NCBI RefSeq assembly: GCF_000217935.1
Contig: NZ_AFHI01000025.1
Location: 1 to 35,601 of the forward strand
Source of the DNA: Rheinheimera sp. A13L
GTDB lineage: Bacteria; Pseudomonadota; Gammaproteobacteria; Enterobacterales; Alteromonadaceae
Direction: 5' to 3'
DNA: 35,601 nt
The first letter of the stretch is position 1; every line of letters begins with the position of its first letter. The notes under the pieces are model-generated. The model was not told the DNA's origin. It made no database searches and saw only the letters and a list, made by a program, of their open reading frames with translations. Shown here one piece after another: positions 26,705-35,583 of the stretch. A program made the position numbers and the translations under genes.

Positions 26705-29700
26705 TTAGAAGCGATATTTTACGCCCATTACAACTTCCCACAGAGAACCAACCTGGAAGACTGATTCAGCAGCGTTTTGTGGTGACACGTTATTAATGGT
26801 GTAAGTACCATCATCATTCATTTCTGCATCAACAACTGAGGCAGAGTTGAAAGGACCACGACGTTGCACGCCCCAATCACTATTCAGCATATTGCCCAGA
26901 TTTTTGATAACAAAAAATGCGTTAGCAGAATGGCCTTCCGCGAATCCAGGTAACTCCTGATCCACTTTAAAGTCAACACGGGTATACCAGCTAGACTCGC
27001 CTGCGTTACGAGGCACAATCTTACCACGGTATTTTTCTAAACCTGCGTCTGAAATAAATTGGTCAAAAGCTGCTTCCACATCGGCTGATGCAAATACAAC
27101 GTCATTGCCGTACTGTTCTAATGTTGGAACGTACATCAGTGAACGATAGTCAGCTAAGTCTGTGCCAGGCTGGAAGTTGTCAAAGGTGTATGAGAAGTTA
27201 CGGCCTGCTTTGCGGTTTGCAAACAATGAGAATCTTGTGTCATAACCACCGATCAGCTCTGCAGTGTAACGCAGGCTTAATGTAAAGTTATGTGGTATCT
27301 CATAGTTTGACGTTGCAACACCAGGATCATTCTGATCAGATACAGAAATGTTAGTGAAGTTTGAGTATGCTACAGAGCTTGTCATTGGGTTGTAGTCTTT
27401 AGATTTGTTATAAGCATAACCAATCTGAGCATCCAAACCAAAGTCGTACTCTTTTTTCGCTGCAATAGAGATAGTTGTAGAACTACCATGTTCTGGAGCA
27501 TTGGTCAGCAATAAATCACTGTAGCGGCTGTTACGAGTGACGTTGCGGCCTCGGCTATCTACACCTAAAACTTCTTTTGCATAAATAGGGCGTCCATCAA
27601 TGGTATCTTCACCAGTATCAAAACTACTTAAGTCAACGATAGTAGCTGAGTCTTGTTTTTGGCTGTAAAGAATGTCGGCTGAGAAAATATATTCATTCTC
27701 AGTTTCATAGGTTGCACCAATGTTGTATTTCCACTCTGAAGGCATTTCAAAGTTAGGATCTACAGCATTTGTTGATGGTTCTTCACCTAAAAGTGGATTG
27801 TTGGCCGTAACCTGATCGACCATAGATTGCAATGGGTCATAAATGGCCTGGCCATTGCCTGATTTCGCTGCGTCCAGAATGTTGACATCAGGTCTGTATG
27901 AGTCGATGTTGGTAATACCGTCATTTGAATAGCTGTTAGACAACCAGACATTTGGATTACCACCTGAATACAGGCCTATACCACCACGTACTTCAAAGCT
28001 TTCATTGACTGCCCAGTTGAAACCAAAACGAGGCTGGAATAAATCTTTACCATCGAAAGTTGCCTGGTTACTGATGCCGTAACGATCTTCAAACAATTCG
28101 TTGTATTTAGGAGTATCACTGCTGCTGATCCAGTCATAACGAACACCAAACATCAATGTCAGGTCGTCCATGACCCATTTATCTTGTGCATAAACGGCAT
28201 GGGTTGTGTAAGAGAAGTTGGCCGCAGCATCGATTGGATTATTTGTGCCAGCTGAGTTGTTGTAATACACGTCATCCGCTATGCCCAGCTCGTAATCGTC
28301 AAGACCACTGGCTCCACCAACAGTATTGCGATTGCGGTCACCACCAAAACGGTATTCACCGATAGTGTGTTGCATAAACAAGTTATACACATCTAAACTT
28401 TCACTTTCATAACCACCAGTGATGGTGTGGTCATCTAAATAATAAGTACCGGCAAGTTTGATGGTATCGTTAGTCCAATCCATTTCGTTAGATTGACGAG
28501 AGTCATCTGGACCAATGAATATAGTGCCACCATTTTCTAAAGATGAGATCTGAACTTCGCCAAAACCACTTGCAGCGTCAATAGAACGTTGTAAGTTCTC
28601 TAATTTTGTATGACCTAAACGTAATTCAGTGGAGAAGTTTTCTGTCCAGTCTGAATACAAGGATACAACGGCAGAATCAAGAGTTGCGCCCTTTTTGTAG
28701 AAGTGGTTCGACAGTGCCAGGTTTTCACTCGAATCGTCAGACTGATCGATTTCAAAACCATCATTGTAGTTGTAGACCAATGAAGCACGGTGGGCATCAT
28801 TGATGTTCCAGTCCAACTTCATTAACAGCTTTTCGTCTTCAACAGGTGCTGACGCTGGCAAGCCGCCTGCATCATAACCGTAGACGTCACGGGAAATCTG
28901 AATAGCTCTGTTAACTTCGTCCATTGTTACTGAGCCGTTTTGAAGGGCTTCATAACTAAAAATTTGTGCGCCTTCCAGCTTTTCGTAAGACACAAAACCA
29001 AAGAGTTTGTCTTCAACTAAAGGAAAGCCTACGTTAATACCGTAACGTTTTACGTCATAACTACCTAAATCGAACTTGTCGTCACCAGCTTCATCACCAC
29101 GAAGTGAATCGTTAGTGTAATCATAGAAAACACCGCCATGAACCTCGTTTGTTCCTGATTTTGTTACGGCGTTGATGTTACAGCCAGTAAAACCGCCGTA
29201 TTGCACATCAAATGGTGCCAGCTCTACTGCAACCTGGTCGATAGCATCAAATGAGAATGGCATACGGGTTGTAGGGTAACCGTTGTTATTTAAACCGAAG
29301 CTGTCGTTCATCCGAACACCATCAACAGTCAGGCTACTAAAACGAGGGTGGCTACCGGCACAGATAATGGATTCAGAGCCATTGTCTTCAGAAATAGAAA
29401 TACGAGGGTCAATTCTGACTAAATCTTTCAGGTCACGGTCAGCCGACGGTGCACTTTCAATATCATCCAGGTTAAATACAGAGCTCGGACTAGTGTTGCC
29501 AAATTCGCTGGATGCCAGTTGTGAACCAGTGACTGTGATAGTCTCAATGTTTTGTGCTTTCAGCGTTAAATTGATGTTGTAAGCTTCACCCAGGTTTAAA
29601 AAAACTTTTTCAACAGTGGTGTCCTGGAACTCCTGAGAATCAATAATGACTTTATAAGGGCCACCAACACGAAGACCTTTGGCTGAAAACGAGCCGTTTT

Positions 29701-29899
29701 GTCCGACAGTTGCACTTTTTGATGTGCCTGAAGGTTCGTGGATGATTGTCACTGTTGTGCCTGCAGCTGGTGCACCTGCTGGAGTCATAATACGACCAGT
29801 GATATTTGATGATGTTTCCTGAGCCTGCAAAGGCGCAATGACACCCAAAGTAGCCGCAACTGCAAACGCAATTTGACTGAGTTTTAGTTTATTTGCCAT
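26705..29899 (-). CDS. TonB-dependent receptor with N-terminal carboxypeptidase-regulatory-like domain (Oar-like)
   Basis: Outer-membrane beta-barrel of 1064 residues that imports a large or scarce substrate using TonB energy. A signal peptide covers about 1-26 (PLQAQ). A carboxypeptidase-regulatory-like beta-sandwich spans about 30-115 (ITGRIMTPAGAPAAGTTVTI). A TonB-box-like IETITVTGS follows near 118-126, then the plug domain (VDGVRMNDSFG; FDVQYGGFTGCNINAVTKSG) and a long barrel ending in the BAM signature YRF. Two plug cysteines (in IICAGSHP and FTGCNIN) might form a disulfide. It is Oar-like rather than a classical siderophore receptor, and the substrate is unknown. AGGAA precedes ATG 29899. 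Two 11-bp direct repeats sit upstream. Confidence 0.93.
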   Translation of the reverse strand: MANKLKLSQIAFAVAATLGVIAPLQAQETSSNITGRIMTPAGAPAAGTTVTIIHEPSGTSKSATVGQNGSFSAKGLRVGGPYKVIIDSQEFQDTTVEKVFLNLGEAYNINLTLKAQNIETITVTGSQLASSEFGNTSPSSVFNLDDIESAPSADRDLKDLVRIDPRISISEDNGSESIICAGSHPRFSSLTVDGVRMNDSFGLNNNGYPTTRMPFSFDAIDQVAVELAPFDVQYGGFTGCNINAVTKSGTNEVHGGVFYDYTNDSLRGDEAGDDKFDLGSYDVKRYGINVGFPLVEDKLFGFVSYEKLEGAQIFSYEALQNGSVTMDEVNRAIQISRDVYGYDAGGLPASAPVEDEKLLMKLDWNINDAHRASLVYNYNDGFEIDQSDDSSENLALSNHFYKKGATLDSAVVSLYSDWTENFSTELRLGHTKLENLQRSIDAASGFGEVQISSLENGGTIFIGPDDSRQSNEMDWTNDTIKLAGTYYLDDHTITGGYESESLDVYNLFMQHTIGEYRFGGDRNRNTVGGASGLDDYELGIADDVYYNNSAGTNNPIDAAANFSYTTHAVYAQDKWVMDDLTLMFGVRYDWISSSDTPKYNELFEDRYGISNQATFDGKDLFQPRFGFNWAVNESFEVRGGIGLYSGGNPNVWLSNSYSNDGITNIDSYRPDVNILDAAKSGNGQAIYDPLQSMVDQVTANNPLLGEEPSTNAVDPNFEMPSEWKYNIGATYETENEYIFSADILYSQKQDSATIVDLSSFDTGEDTIDGRPIYAKEVLGVDSRGRNVTRNSRYSDLLLTNAPEHGSSTTISIAAKKEYDFGLDAQIGYAYNKSKDYNPMTSSVAYSNFTNISVSDQNDPGVATSNYEIPHNFTLSLRYTAELIGGYDTRFSLFANRKAGRNFSYTFDNFQPGTDLADYRSLMYVPTLEQYGNDVVFASADVEAAFDQFISDAGLEKYRGKIVPRNAGESSWYTRVDFKVDQELPGFAEGHSANAFFVIKNLGNMLNSDWGVQRRGPFNSASVVDAEMNDDGTYTINNVSPQNAAESVFQVGSLWEVVMGVKYRF

Positions 29900-29953
29900 G
29901 GTTCATTCCTGAAGTTTTTGTTTTAAATTAAGTTATTAACATGTCGCATTTAG

Positions 29954-29986
29954 GCTCTGAAATAGAGTTCCTTAAGCTCTGAAATA
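29954..29986 (-). promoter_or_regulatory. Direct repeats 22 bp apart upstream of the TonB receptor
   Basis: GCTCTGAAATA occurs at 29954-29964 and 29976-29986. The 22-bp phasing (two DNA turns) puts both on the same helix face, and the palindrome ATACATGTAT (29984-29993) overlaps the second copy. They lie 55-87 bp before the ATG, a plausible operator position. Confidence 0.4.
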
Positions 29987-30096
29987 CATGTATGTGTACA
30001 GTTTACAGTCTAATTATTAAAAAATCATGACAAAATAGTAGCTTCAGGAAAGTTCATTAAAATCGTGTATTTTTTTGTGAAATCAGATAATAAATT

Positions 30097-30124
30097 TTGT
30101 CCTTCATGCCAAATCGTAGATAAT
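30097..30124 (+). promoter_or_regulatory. Possible udk promoter
   Basis: TTGTCC (30097-30102), 16-nt spacer, GATAAT (30119-30124). This would give a leader of about 28 nt carrying GAGGT before the TTG start at 30159. Confidence 0.45.
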
Positions 30125-30158
30125 CTGCAGCATTCGCGTTTTTATGAGGTAACTGTAA

Positions 30159-30791
30159 TTGCCAAAAAGTACCATTATTGCTATTGCCGGCGCCTCGGCC
30201 TCTGGTAAAAGTTTGTTTGCATCTACTGTGTATCAGGAACTGGTTGCTGAATTGGGTGGCGAGCGCATCGCTGTATTGGCTGAAGATGCCTATTACAGAG
30301 ACCAGGCGCATTTGTCTTTTGATCAGCGCACCTTAACCAACTACGATCATCCTGCCGCTTTTGAGCATGAATTACTGGCATCACATCTACAGCAGTTAAA
30401 AGATGGCAAGTCTGTATCTATGCCGCAGTACTGTTATAAAACTCATACCCGTAAAGCTGAAACTATTACTGTGCATCCGGCGAAGGTGGTGCTAGTGGAA
30501 GGTATTTTATTACTGACCGACGATAAATTACGTCAGCAGTTTAATATTACCGTCTTTATGGATACGCCTTTGGATGTTTGTTTGTTACGTCGTATTAAAC
30601 GCGATATGGAAGACAGAGGCCGTAGTCTGAGTTCTATTACAGAACAATACGAAAACTACGTACGCCCTGCATTTTTTGAGTTTATTAACCCATCCAAACA
30701 ATACGCCGATTTAGTTGTGACCCGAGGTGGCAAAAACGAAATTGCGATTGATATTATCAAGACCAAAATTCGCCAGTTACTACAGGAATAA
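30159..30791 (+). CDS. udk: Uridine kinase
   Basis: Phosphorylates uridine and cytidine to the monophosphates in pyrimidine salvage. The P-loop is GASASGKS (11-18). EDAYYRDQ, YDHPAAFEHELL, VLVEGILLL and RRIKRDMEDRGRS follow the E. coli Udk pattern, and the length (210) fits. The start must be TTG 30159: it directly precedes the conserved PKSTIIAIAG, GAGGT lies upstream and no ATG is available in frame. nupC follows with its own promoter, so uptake and phosphorylation of nucleosides are neighbours. Confidence 0.94.
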   Translation: MPKSTIIAIAGASASGKSLFASTVYQELVAELGGERIAVLAEDAYYRDQAHLSFDQRTLTNYDHPAAFEHELLASHLQQLKDGKSVSMPQYCYKTHTRKAETITVHPAKVVLVEGILLLTDDKLRQQFNITVFMDTPLDVCLLRRIKRDMEDRGRSLSSITEQYENYVRPAFFEFINPSKQYADLVVTRGGKNEIAIDIIKTKIRQLLQE

Positions 30792-30815
30792 CCACAAGAT
30801 TTACAATGAGTAGCA

Positions 30816-30840
30816 ACGGCCAGGCATCAGTTTTGGCCGT
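30816..30840 (+). terminator. Weak terminator-like hairpin after udk
   Basis: ACGGCCA (30816-30822) and TGGCCGT (30834-30840) form a perfect 7-bp stem with an 11-nt loop, but only CGCTTTC follows, so termination would be weak. Confidence 0.4.
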
Positions 30841-30859
30841 CGCTTTCATCCATATTCCT

Positions 30860-30880
30860 GTTGCAACATTTGCTTTGCAA
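30860..30880 (+). promoter_or_regulatory. Paired TTGCAA sites overlapping the nupC -35 region (CytR-like?)
   Basis: The palindrome GTTGCAAC (30860-30867) and a second TTGCAA (30875-30880) lie 14 bp apart and overlap the -35 hexamer. CytR-type nucleoside repressors bind GTTGCA-like octamer pairs at nucleoside-transport promoters in related bacteria; assignment to CytR is an inference. Confidence 0.4.
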
Positions 30881-30901
30881 GCTTTTCAATTCTGTTATAA
30901 T
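30874..30901 (+). promoter_or_regulatory. Promoter of nupC
   Basis: TTTGCA (30874-30879), 16-nt spacer, and a consensus TATAAT (30896-30901). Transcription would start near 30908, leaving a leader of about 185 nt before the nupC ATG. Confidence 0.65.
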
Positions 30902-30948
30902 CGCCCGGCAAAACGTCAAGTTTAGACAACCCCAGAACAGCAACTCCA

Positions 30949-30980
30949 GGTGTTTAAAACCAGTACTGGTTACGAACACC
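30949..30980 (+). promoter_or_regulatory. Structured element in the long nupC leader
   Basis: GGTGTT (30949-30954) pairs with AACACC (30975-30980), enclosing the perfect 14-nt palindrome AACCAGTACTGGTT (30958-30971). The result is a bulged two-part hairpin in the untranslated leader. I match it to no known riboswitch class. Confidence 0.45.
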
Positions 30981-31091
30981 CCCGCTCGGAAACTGTAACT
31001 ACTTGATCTTTTGATGCTATTCTAGGATTTGGCATCACAAGAACAATAAATCTGCGCCTTCATGGCCGGACCCTATATCCAAGGAATAACT

Positions 31092-32306
31092 ATGATGAGT
31101 TTGGTTGGCATTCTTGCCATCTTAGTAACTGCGTATTTGGCTTCGGCCAACAGAAACCGCATCAAATGGCGTACCGTAGTTGGTGCTTTTGTGATCCAGT
31201 TGGCGATTGGTGCTTTTGTACTTTATGTGCCTTTTGGTAAAGATGTGCTTTTAAGCATTTCAGGCTTTGTCGGCAATATTATTTCTTACGCTCAGTCCGG
31301 TATCATCTTTTTGTTTGGTGATGCAGGCGCTCAGAAATATGGCTTTGTATTTGCCATTCATGTGCTGACGGTCATTATCTTCTTCTCTTCTTTAATAGCT
31401 GTGCTGTATCACATTGGTGTGATGCGCATCATCATCACCGTATTAGGTGGGGGTTTGCAAAAGCTATTAGGGACCAGTCGTCCTGAATCTATGAGTGCTG
31501 CAGCCAATATCTTTGTTGGTCAGACAGAAGCGCCGCTGGTTGTTCGTCCTTTTATTCCAACCATGACCCGTTCTGAATTATTTGCGGTGATGGTAGGTGG
31601 CTTATCGTCAGTGGCAGGTTCTGTTTTGGCAGGTTATGCCGGTATGGGCATTGAACTGAAGTATCTGATCGCCGCCAGTTTTATGGCTGCACCGGGCGGA
31701 TTGCTGATGGCAAAACTGTTATTGCCAGAAACCGAAGCTCCAAAAAATGATTTAACTGACATTGGTATGATGGAACAAAATACCAATGTGATTGACGCTG
31801 CCGCTTCAGGTGCTGCCAGTGGTTTGCAACTGGCATTAAATGTTGGCGCTATGTTGCTGGCTTTTGTTGGTTTGATCGCATTGGTGAACGGCTTAATCGG
31901 CTGGGTTGGCACTTTAGTTGGATTTGAAGGTTTAACCCTGCAGTTGATCTTCGGCTATATTTTCCAACCACTGGCATTCATCTTAGGTGTGTCATGGGAA
32001 GAAGCCCGTCTGGCAGGTAGCTTTATCGGCCAGAAATTAGTGATCAACGAGTTTGTGGCTTACCTGGATTTTATCCAGTATGTCAAAGCCGGACAGTTGA
32101 GTGAACACACACAAATTATCGTGACTATCGCTTTATGCGGTTTTGCAAACTTCTCATCGATTGCCATTCTGTTAGGTGGCTTAGGAGTGATGGCTCCGAA
32201 TCGTCGGTCAGATATTGCAGAGCTGGGTTTGAAAGCTCTATTAGCTGCCACTCTGGCTAACCTGATGAGTGCGGCAATAGCAGGCTTTTTCTTTTCGTTA
32301 AGTTAA
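31092..32306 (+). CDS. nupC: Concentrative nucleoside transporter, NupC family
   Basis: Inner-membrane ion-coupled importer of nucleosides (CNT family). It is highly hydrophobic and carries the CNT signature [13 protein letters not shown], followed by [42 protein letters not shown] and [20 protein letters not shown] take ATG 31092, with AAGGA 6 nt upstream, giving 404 residues, close to E. coli NupC (400). An upstream ATG at 31062 lacks a ribosome site. The coupling ion (H+ or Na+) is not decided here. It sits between udk and an oxygenase gene 23 nt downstream. Confidence 0.94.
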   Translation: MMSLVGILAILVTAYLASANRNRIKWRTVVGAFVIQLAIGAFVLYVPFGKDVLLSISGFVGNIISYAQSGIIFLFGDAGAQKYGFVFAIHVLTVIIFFSSLIAVLYHIGVMRIIITVLGGGLQKLLGTSRPESMSAAANIFVGQTEAPLVVRPFIPTMTRSELFAVMVGGLSSVAGSVLAGYAGMGIELKYLIAASFMAAPGGLLMAKLLLPETEAPKNDLTDIGMMEQNTNVIDAAASGAASGLQLALNVGAMLLAFVGLIALVNGLIGWVGTLVGFEGLTLQLIFGYIFQPLAFILGVSWEEARLAGSFIGQKLVINEFVAYLDFIQYVKAGQLSEHTQIIVTIALCGFANFSSIAILLGGLGVMAPNRRSDIAELGLKALLAATLANLMSAAIAGFFFSLS

Positions 32307-32329
32307 ACATAGATACATAGGTTGCAACT

Positions 32330-33283
32330 ATGACTCAACAACAAGTCCCTACGTTGGACATCAGACGGTTTGCCACCGACAAAGACACCTTTGTCGCCGA
32401 GATTGGCAAGGCCTACACTGAGTTTGGATTCTGTGGCATTAGTGGTCACGGTATCCCGGATGAAGTTGTGGACAATACCTACAAAGCAATTAAGAAGTTT
32501 TTTGCTTTACCGACTGAAGTAAAACAAAAGTACCATGTGCCAGGACAGGGTGGAGCACGTGGTTATACGGGATTTGGTGTTGAAAAGGCCAAAGACAGTA
32601 ATCATCCGGATTTAAAAGAATTCTTCCACGTTGGCCGCGAGTTATCAGGCCCGGCGCCGCACCCAAGTTTGTATCCAAACCTGTGGCCGTCTGAAGTTGA
32701 AGAGTTCAAAGAAGCAACTTACGGTTTGTACTCTGCGCTTGAGAACTTAGGCAATACGGTACTGGAAGCTTTGGCTTTATTCTTAAAGCAGGATCAGACT
32801 TATTTTGCAGACAAAGTGAACTATGGCAATTCAATTTTACGCCCAATTCATTATCCGCCTATCCAGGATACTTCGACTCAGTCTATTCGTGCTGGTCAGC
32901 ATGAAGATATCAACCTGATCACTTTATTGGTGGGGTCGCACGAGTCGGGTCTGGAAATTCTGCGTCGTGATGGCAGCTGGTTACCAGTCACTACTATTGA
33001 AGGTACTATAGTAGTTAATATCGGCGATATGTTACAACGCCTGACCAACCACCTGTTACCCTCGACGACTCACCGCGTGGTGAATCCGGCAGGAGCAGCT
33101 GCAGGTCAACCCCGTTACTCTATTCCGTTTTTTATGCACCCGAATCCGGATTACGTGATTGAAACTTTGGATAGCTGTATCACAGCAGAACAGCCAAACC
33201 GTTACCCTGAACCTATTAATTCAAATGACTACCTGATGCAGCGTTTGGAAGAAATTGGTTTAATTAAAAAAGCCAAGTACTGA
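32330..33283 (+). CDS. Isopenicillin N synthase-family 2-oxoglutarate/Fe(II)-type dioxygenase
   Basis: Soluble non-haem iron enzyme. The N-terminal DIOX_N-like part has GFCGISGHGIPDEVVD. The iron-binding triad is H191-E-D193 (in GQHEDINLITLLVG) and H248 (in STTHRVV). The 2-oxoglutarate-type Arg-x-Ser is R262-Y-S264, which argues for a 2-oxoglutarate-dependent enzyme rather than a true isopenicillin N synthase. The substrate is unknown. It begins 23 nt after nupC with no terminator between, so it is probably co-transcribed; a nucleoside-related substrate is a guess from that position alone. A strong terminator follows. Confidence 0.87.
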   Translation: MTQQQVPTLDIRRFATDKDTFVAEIGKAYTEFGFCGISGHGIPDEVVDNTYKAIKKFFALPTEVKQKYHVPGQGGARGYTGFGVEKAKDSNHPDLKEFFHVGRELSGPAPHPSLYPNLWPSEVEEFKEATYGLYSALENLGNTVLEALALFLKQDQTYFADKVNYGNSILRPIHYPPIQDTSTQSIRAGQHEDINLITLLVGSHESGLEILRRDGSWLPVTTIEGTIVVNIGDMLQRLTNHLLPSTTHRVVNPAGAAAGQPRYSIPFFMHPNPDYVIETLDSCITAEQPNRYPEPINSNDYLMQRLEEIGLIKKAKY

Positions 33284-33303
33284 TAGCACAAGGCTTAGTC
33301 TAA

Positions 33304-33338
33304 GTAAAAGGCGAGCATCAGTTCGCCTTTTACTTTTT
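33304..33338 (+). terminator. Terminator of the nupC-oxygenase transcript
   Basis: GTAAAAGGCGA (33304-33314) pairs perfectly with TCGCCTTTTAC (33323-33333) around an 8-nt loop, followed by TTTTT. Confidence 0.88.
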
Positions 33339-33434
33339 GTCTGCTTTTTAATTGGGTATCCGACTCAAAAGCCAACACTTTGTTGAATATTTCAGCAGTG
33401 ACGGTGAAAACAACTGAAAATTTGCATCAGACAG

Positions 33435-33463
33435 TTGACGATTGCCCACTTGACGCATAACAT
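33435..33463 (+). promoter_or_regulatory. Promoter of the tRNA-Leu pair
   Basis: TTGACG (33435-33440), exact 17-nt spacer, TAACAT (33458-33463), followed by the GC-rich discriminator GCACGCCG. The predicted start lies about 17 nt before the first tRNA-Leu. Confidence 0.7.
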
Positions 33464-33486
33464 GCACGCCGTCAACGACGCTTTGC

Positions 33487-33571
33487 GCCGCGGTGGTGGA
33501 ATTGGTAGACACACTAGCTTCAGGTGTTAGCGCTTCACGGCGTGGGGGTTCGAGTCCCCCCCCCGGCACCA
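33487..33571 (+). tRNA. tRNA-Leu (CAG), copy 1
   Basis: 85 nt with encoded CCA and the long variable arm of class II tRNAs (GCGCTTCACGGCGT region). Anticodon CAG is at 33521-33523. The acceptor stem GCCGCGG/CCCCGGC has one C-C mismatch at pair 5-68, present in both copies; as I recall, E. coli tRNA-Leu(CAG) also has a non-canonical pair there. Confidence 0.96.
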
Positions 33572-33600
33572 AAACTTCGTTGACAGAGACAAATTGAGTT

Positions 33601-33685
33601 GCCGCGGTGGTGGAATTGGTAGACACACTAGCTTCAGGTGTTAGCGCTTCACGGCGTGGGGGTTCGAGTCCCCCCCCCGGCACCA
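33601..33685 (+). tRNA. tRNA-Leu (CAG), copy 2
   Basis: Identical to copy 1 over 85 nt, separated by 29 bp; anticodon CAG is at 33635-33637. The two lie in tandem behind one promoter. No clear terminator is visible between 33686 and the chemoreceptor gene. Confidence 0.96.
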
Positions 33686-33872
33686 ACTCTCTTAAAATGA
33701 ATTTCCCTCAGTTTTACAGCCTTACTTTTCTCCAATAAATCTTTAATTTTTTCAGTTCCGCTCTTGAAGGTATTTCTGAACCAATTTTTGTTAATTTTCT
33801 GTGCTTGCTATTTTTTATCTTCAGCCTACTCTCAACAAAACAAACATTTACGTCTTGTTGCATAGGTGGTAT

Positions 33873-35504
33873 ATGTTAAGAAGTCTGAGCATCAAAACCC
33901 GTCTTTTTGCGATAGTTGGTGTAGCCGTGCTGGGGCAACTTCTGGTGTGCTGGTTAGTCCTTTCTGGTTTAAAGCAAAGTATTCTGGAAGAGAAACGCCT
34001 CTCCACTCTTTATTTGTCTCAGGTCGCAGTTGCTTTAGTCAATAACTATCACGGTAAAGTAGGCACTGGTGAGTTAGACGAAGCCAAAGCTAAACAACTG
34101 GTGTTAGCCGAACTGAAATCCCTTCGCTACAAAGAGAACGACTATTACTTTGTCATCGATCAGCAGGTCACTATGCTGATGCATCCGTTCAGGCCCGATC
34201 TGGACGGTAAAAGTGTTGCAGACTTCAAAGATAAGCAAGGCGAACTGTTGTTTCAGAACATGGCTGATGGTGTGGCCGATGATGGTTCACATTCGGTGTT
34301 CTACAACTGGCCCAAACCTGGCGCCACTGAAGAAGTGCCCAAAATTAGTCACGTTGAGTTATTTAAGCCCTGGGGTTGGATAGTTGGGACAGGCATTTAT
34401 ATTGATGATGTGGACGCCTCTTTTTATGAGGTTGTCCTACAACTTGCTGCCTTGGTCTTTTTCGTGGTTGGTTTAATGCTGGCGTTAAGCTGGTATGTGA
34501 CCCGTTCTGTAGTGAAACCCATGACAGATGTGGTTGCTGCTATGCAGGACATTGCCTCAGGCGATGGTGATCTGATGGTAAAACTCAGTTATGACGGTAA
34601 AGATGAATTAGCAGCACTGGCGACAGCCTTTAACCTTTTTGTCGGTAAAATCCGCCAGTTGATTACTTCAGTGGGAGTTACCTCGGCAGATGTCAACGAA
34701 AGTGCGTTGGATGTGGCCCGTATTTCTCAGCAAATATCTAAAGAGAGTGTACAGCAGCAACAAGAAACCGATATGGTGGCGACAGCTATTACACAAATGA
34801 GTTCAGCCATAGCTGAAGTAGCTCAAAGTGCCGAACAAGCGAATCATGAAACAGCTCAGGTTGAAACTCTGGTAGAGCAGGGCATGAAGTTGATGAAAGC
34901 CTCAGTTGAGAGTATTCATACTCAAAGTCAGACAATAGAGCAAAGTTCGGTAGTTGCCTCTTCTTTATATACCTCTTCACAAAATATCAGCCATGTATTG
35001 AACATCATTAATAAGCTGGCTGATCAGACAAACCTTCTGGCTCTGAATGCGGCCATAGAAGCAGCTCGGGCTGGTGAACATGGTCGGGGTTTTTCTGTGG
35101 TTGCAGATGAAGTTCGAACTCTGGCGCACCAAACGCAAAAATCGACTCAGGAAATATCCGGCATTATTGCAGAGTTGCAACAAGGCACTCAGCAAATGAC
35201 CGCTGCTGTGCAGGAAAGTAAAACTGCTGCAGAACTGAATATCAATCTGGCAGTACAGGTTCAGCAAGCTCTGACTGATATAGCCAATTCAATAACACAA
35301 ATTTCAGATATGAATGCGCATATAGCAACCGCAGCAGAACAACAAAGTGCTGTAGCCGGCGAAGTTGATCAAAACGTACATACCATCAGTCAGCTAGTGC
35401 ACCAGACTGCCGGAGCTATTAAAGGCAGCGATCAATCTACCCAACGTTTAACTCAGCTAAGTCAGGATTTAAAAGATCTGGTGAAGCAGTTTAAGGTGCA
35501 ATAA
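33873..35504 (+). CDS. Methyl-accepting chemotaxis protein with single Cache sensor
   Basis: Inner-membrane chemoreceptor of 543 residues. TM1 is about 12-34. A periplasmic single Cache domain (sCache_2-like) spans about 38-180, with [31 protein letters not shown] and [16 protein letters not shown]; this is the type that often senses small carboxylates. TM2 is about 184-206, then HAMP ([19 protein letters not shown]) and the coiled-coil signalling domain with tip [20 protein letters not shown] and [22 protein letters not shown] choose ATG 33873, with AGGTGG 5-6 nt upstream, over ATG 33801, which would add 24 residues before the natural [12 protein letters not shown] start. There is no C-terminal CheR-binding pentapeptide. 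Confidence 0.93.
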   Translation: MLRSLSIKTRLFAIVGVAVLGQLLVCWLVLSGLKQSILEEKRLSTLYLSQVAVALVNNYHGKVGTGELDEAKAKQLVLAELKSLRYKENDYYFVIDQQVTMLMHPFRPDLDGKSVADFKDKQGELLFQNMADGVADDGSHSVFYNWPKPGATEEVPKISHVELFKPWGWIVGTGIYIDDVDASFYEVVLQLAALVFFVVGLMLALSWYVTRSVVKPMTDVVAAMQDIASGDGDLMVKLSYDGKDELAALATAFNLFVGKIRQLITSVGVTSADVNESALDVARISQQISKESVQQQQETDMVATAITQMSSAIAEVAQSAEQANHETAQVETLVEQGMKLMKASVESIHTQSQTIEQSSVVASSLYTSSQNISHVLNIINKLADQTNLLALNAAIEAARAGEHGRGFSVVADEVRTLAHQTQKSTQEISGIIAELQQGTQQMTAAVQESKTAAELNINLAVQVQQALTDIANSITQISDMNAHIATAAEQQSAVAGEVDQNVHTISQLVHQTAGAIKGSDQSTQRLTQLSQDLKDLVKQFKVQ

Positions 35505-35539
35505 CTGCTTTTTATTCGGTAACCGCTATTTCCGTTAAG

Positions 35540-35583
35540 AAAACGGGCAAAAAAGTCTCTTTTTTGCCCGTTTTGCTTTTTTT
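35540..35583 (+). terminator. Strong terminator after the Cache chemoreceptor
   Basis: A 15-bp perfect stem (35540-35554 with 35560-35574, core ACGGGCAAAA/TTTTGCCCGT) has a 5-nt loop and is followed by GC then T9. Confidence 0.92.

Noticed and set aside
28606..29582. Plus-strand frames inside the TonB receptor gene
   Set aside because: Antisense shadows; the receptor frame is continuous with signal peptide, plug, barrel and terminal YRF.
33487..33571. C-C mismatch in the tRNA-Leu acceptor stem as evidence of a defective tRNA
   Set aside because: Present in both identical copies, and the position is non-canonical in E. coli tRNA-Leu(CAG) too, as far as I recall; everything else is intact.
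33348..33686. 112-residue minus-strand frame with a proline/glycine-rich repeat
   Set aside because: It is the antisense of the two identical tRNA-Leu genes, a familiar annotation artefact.
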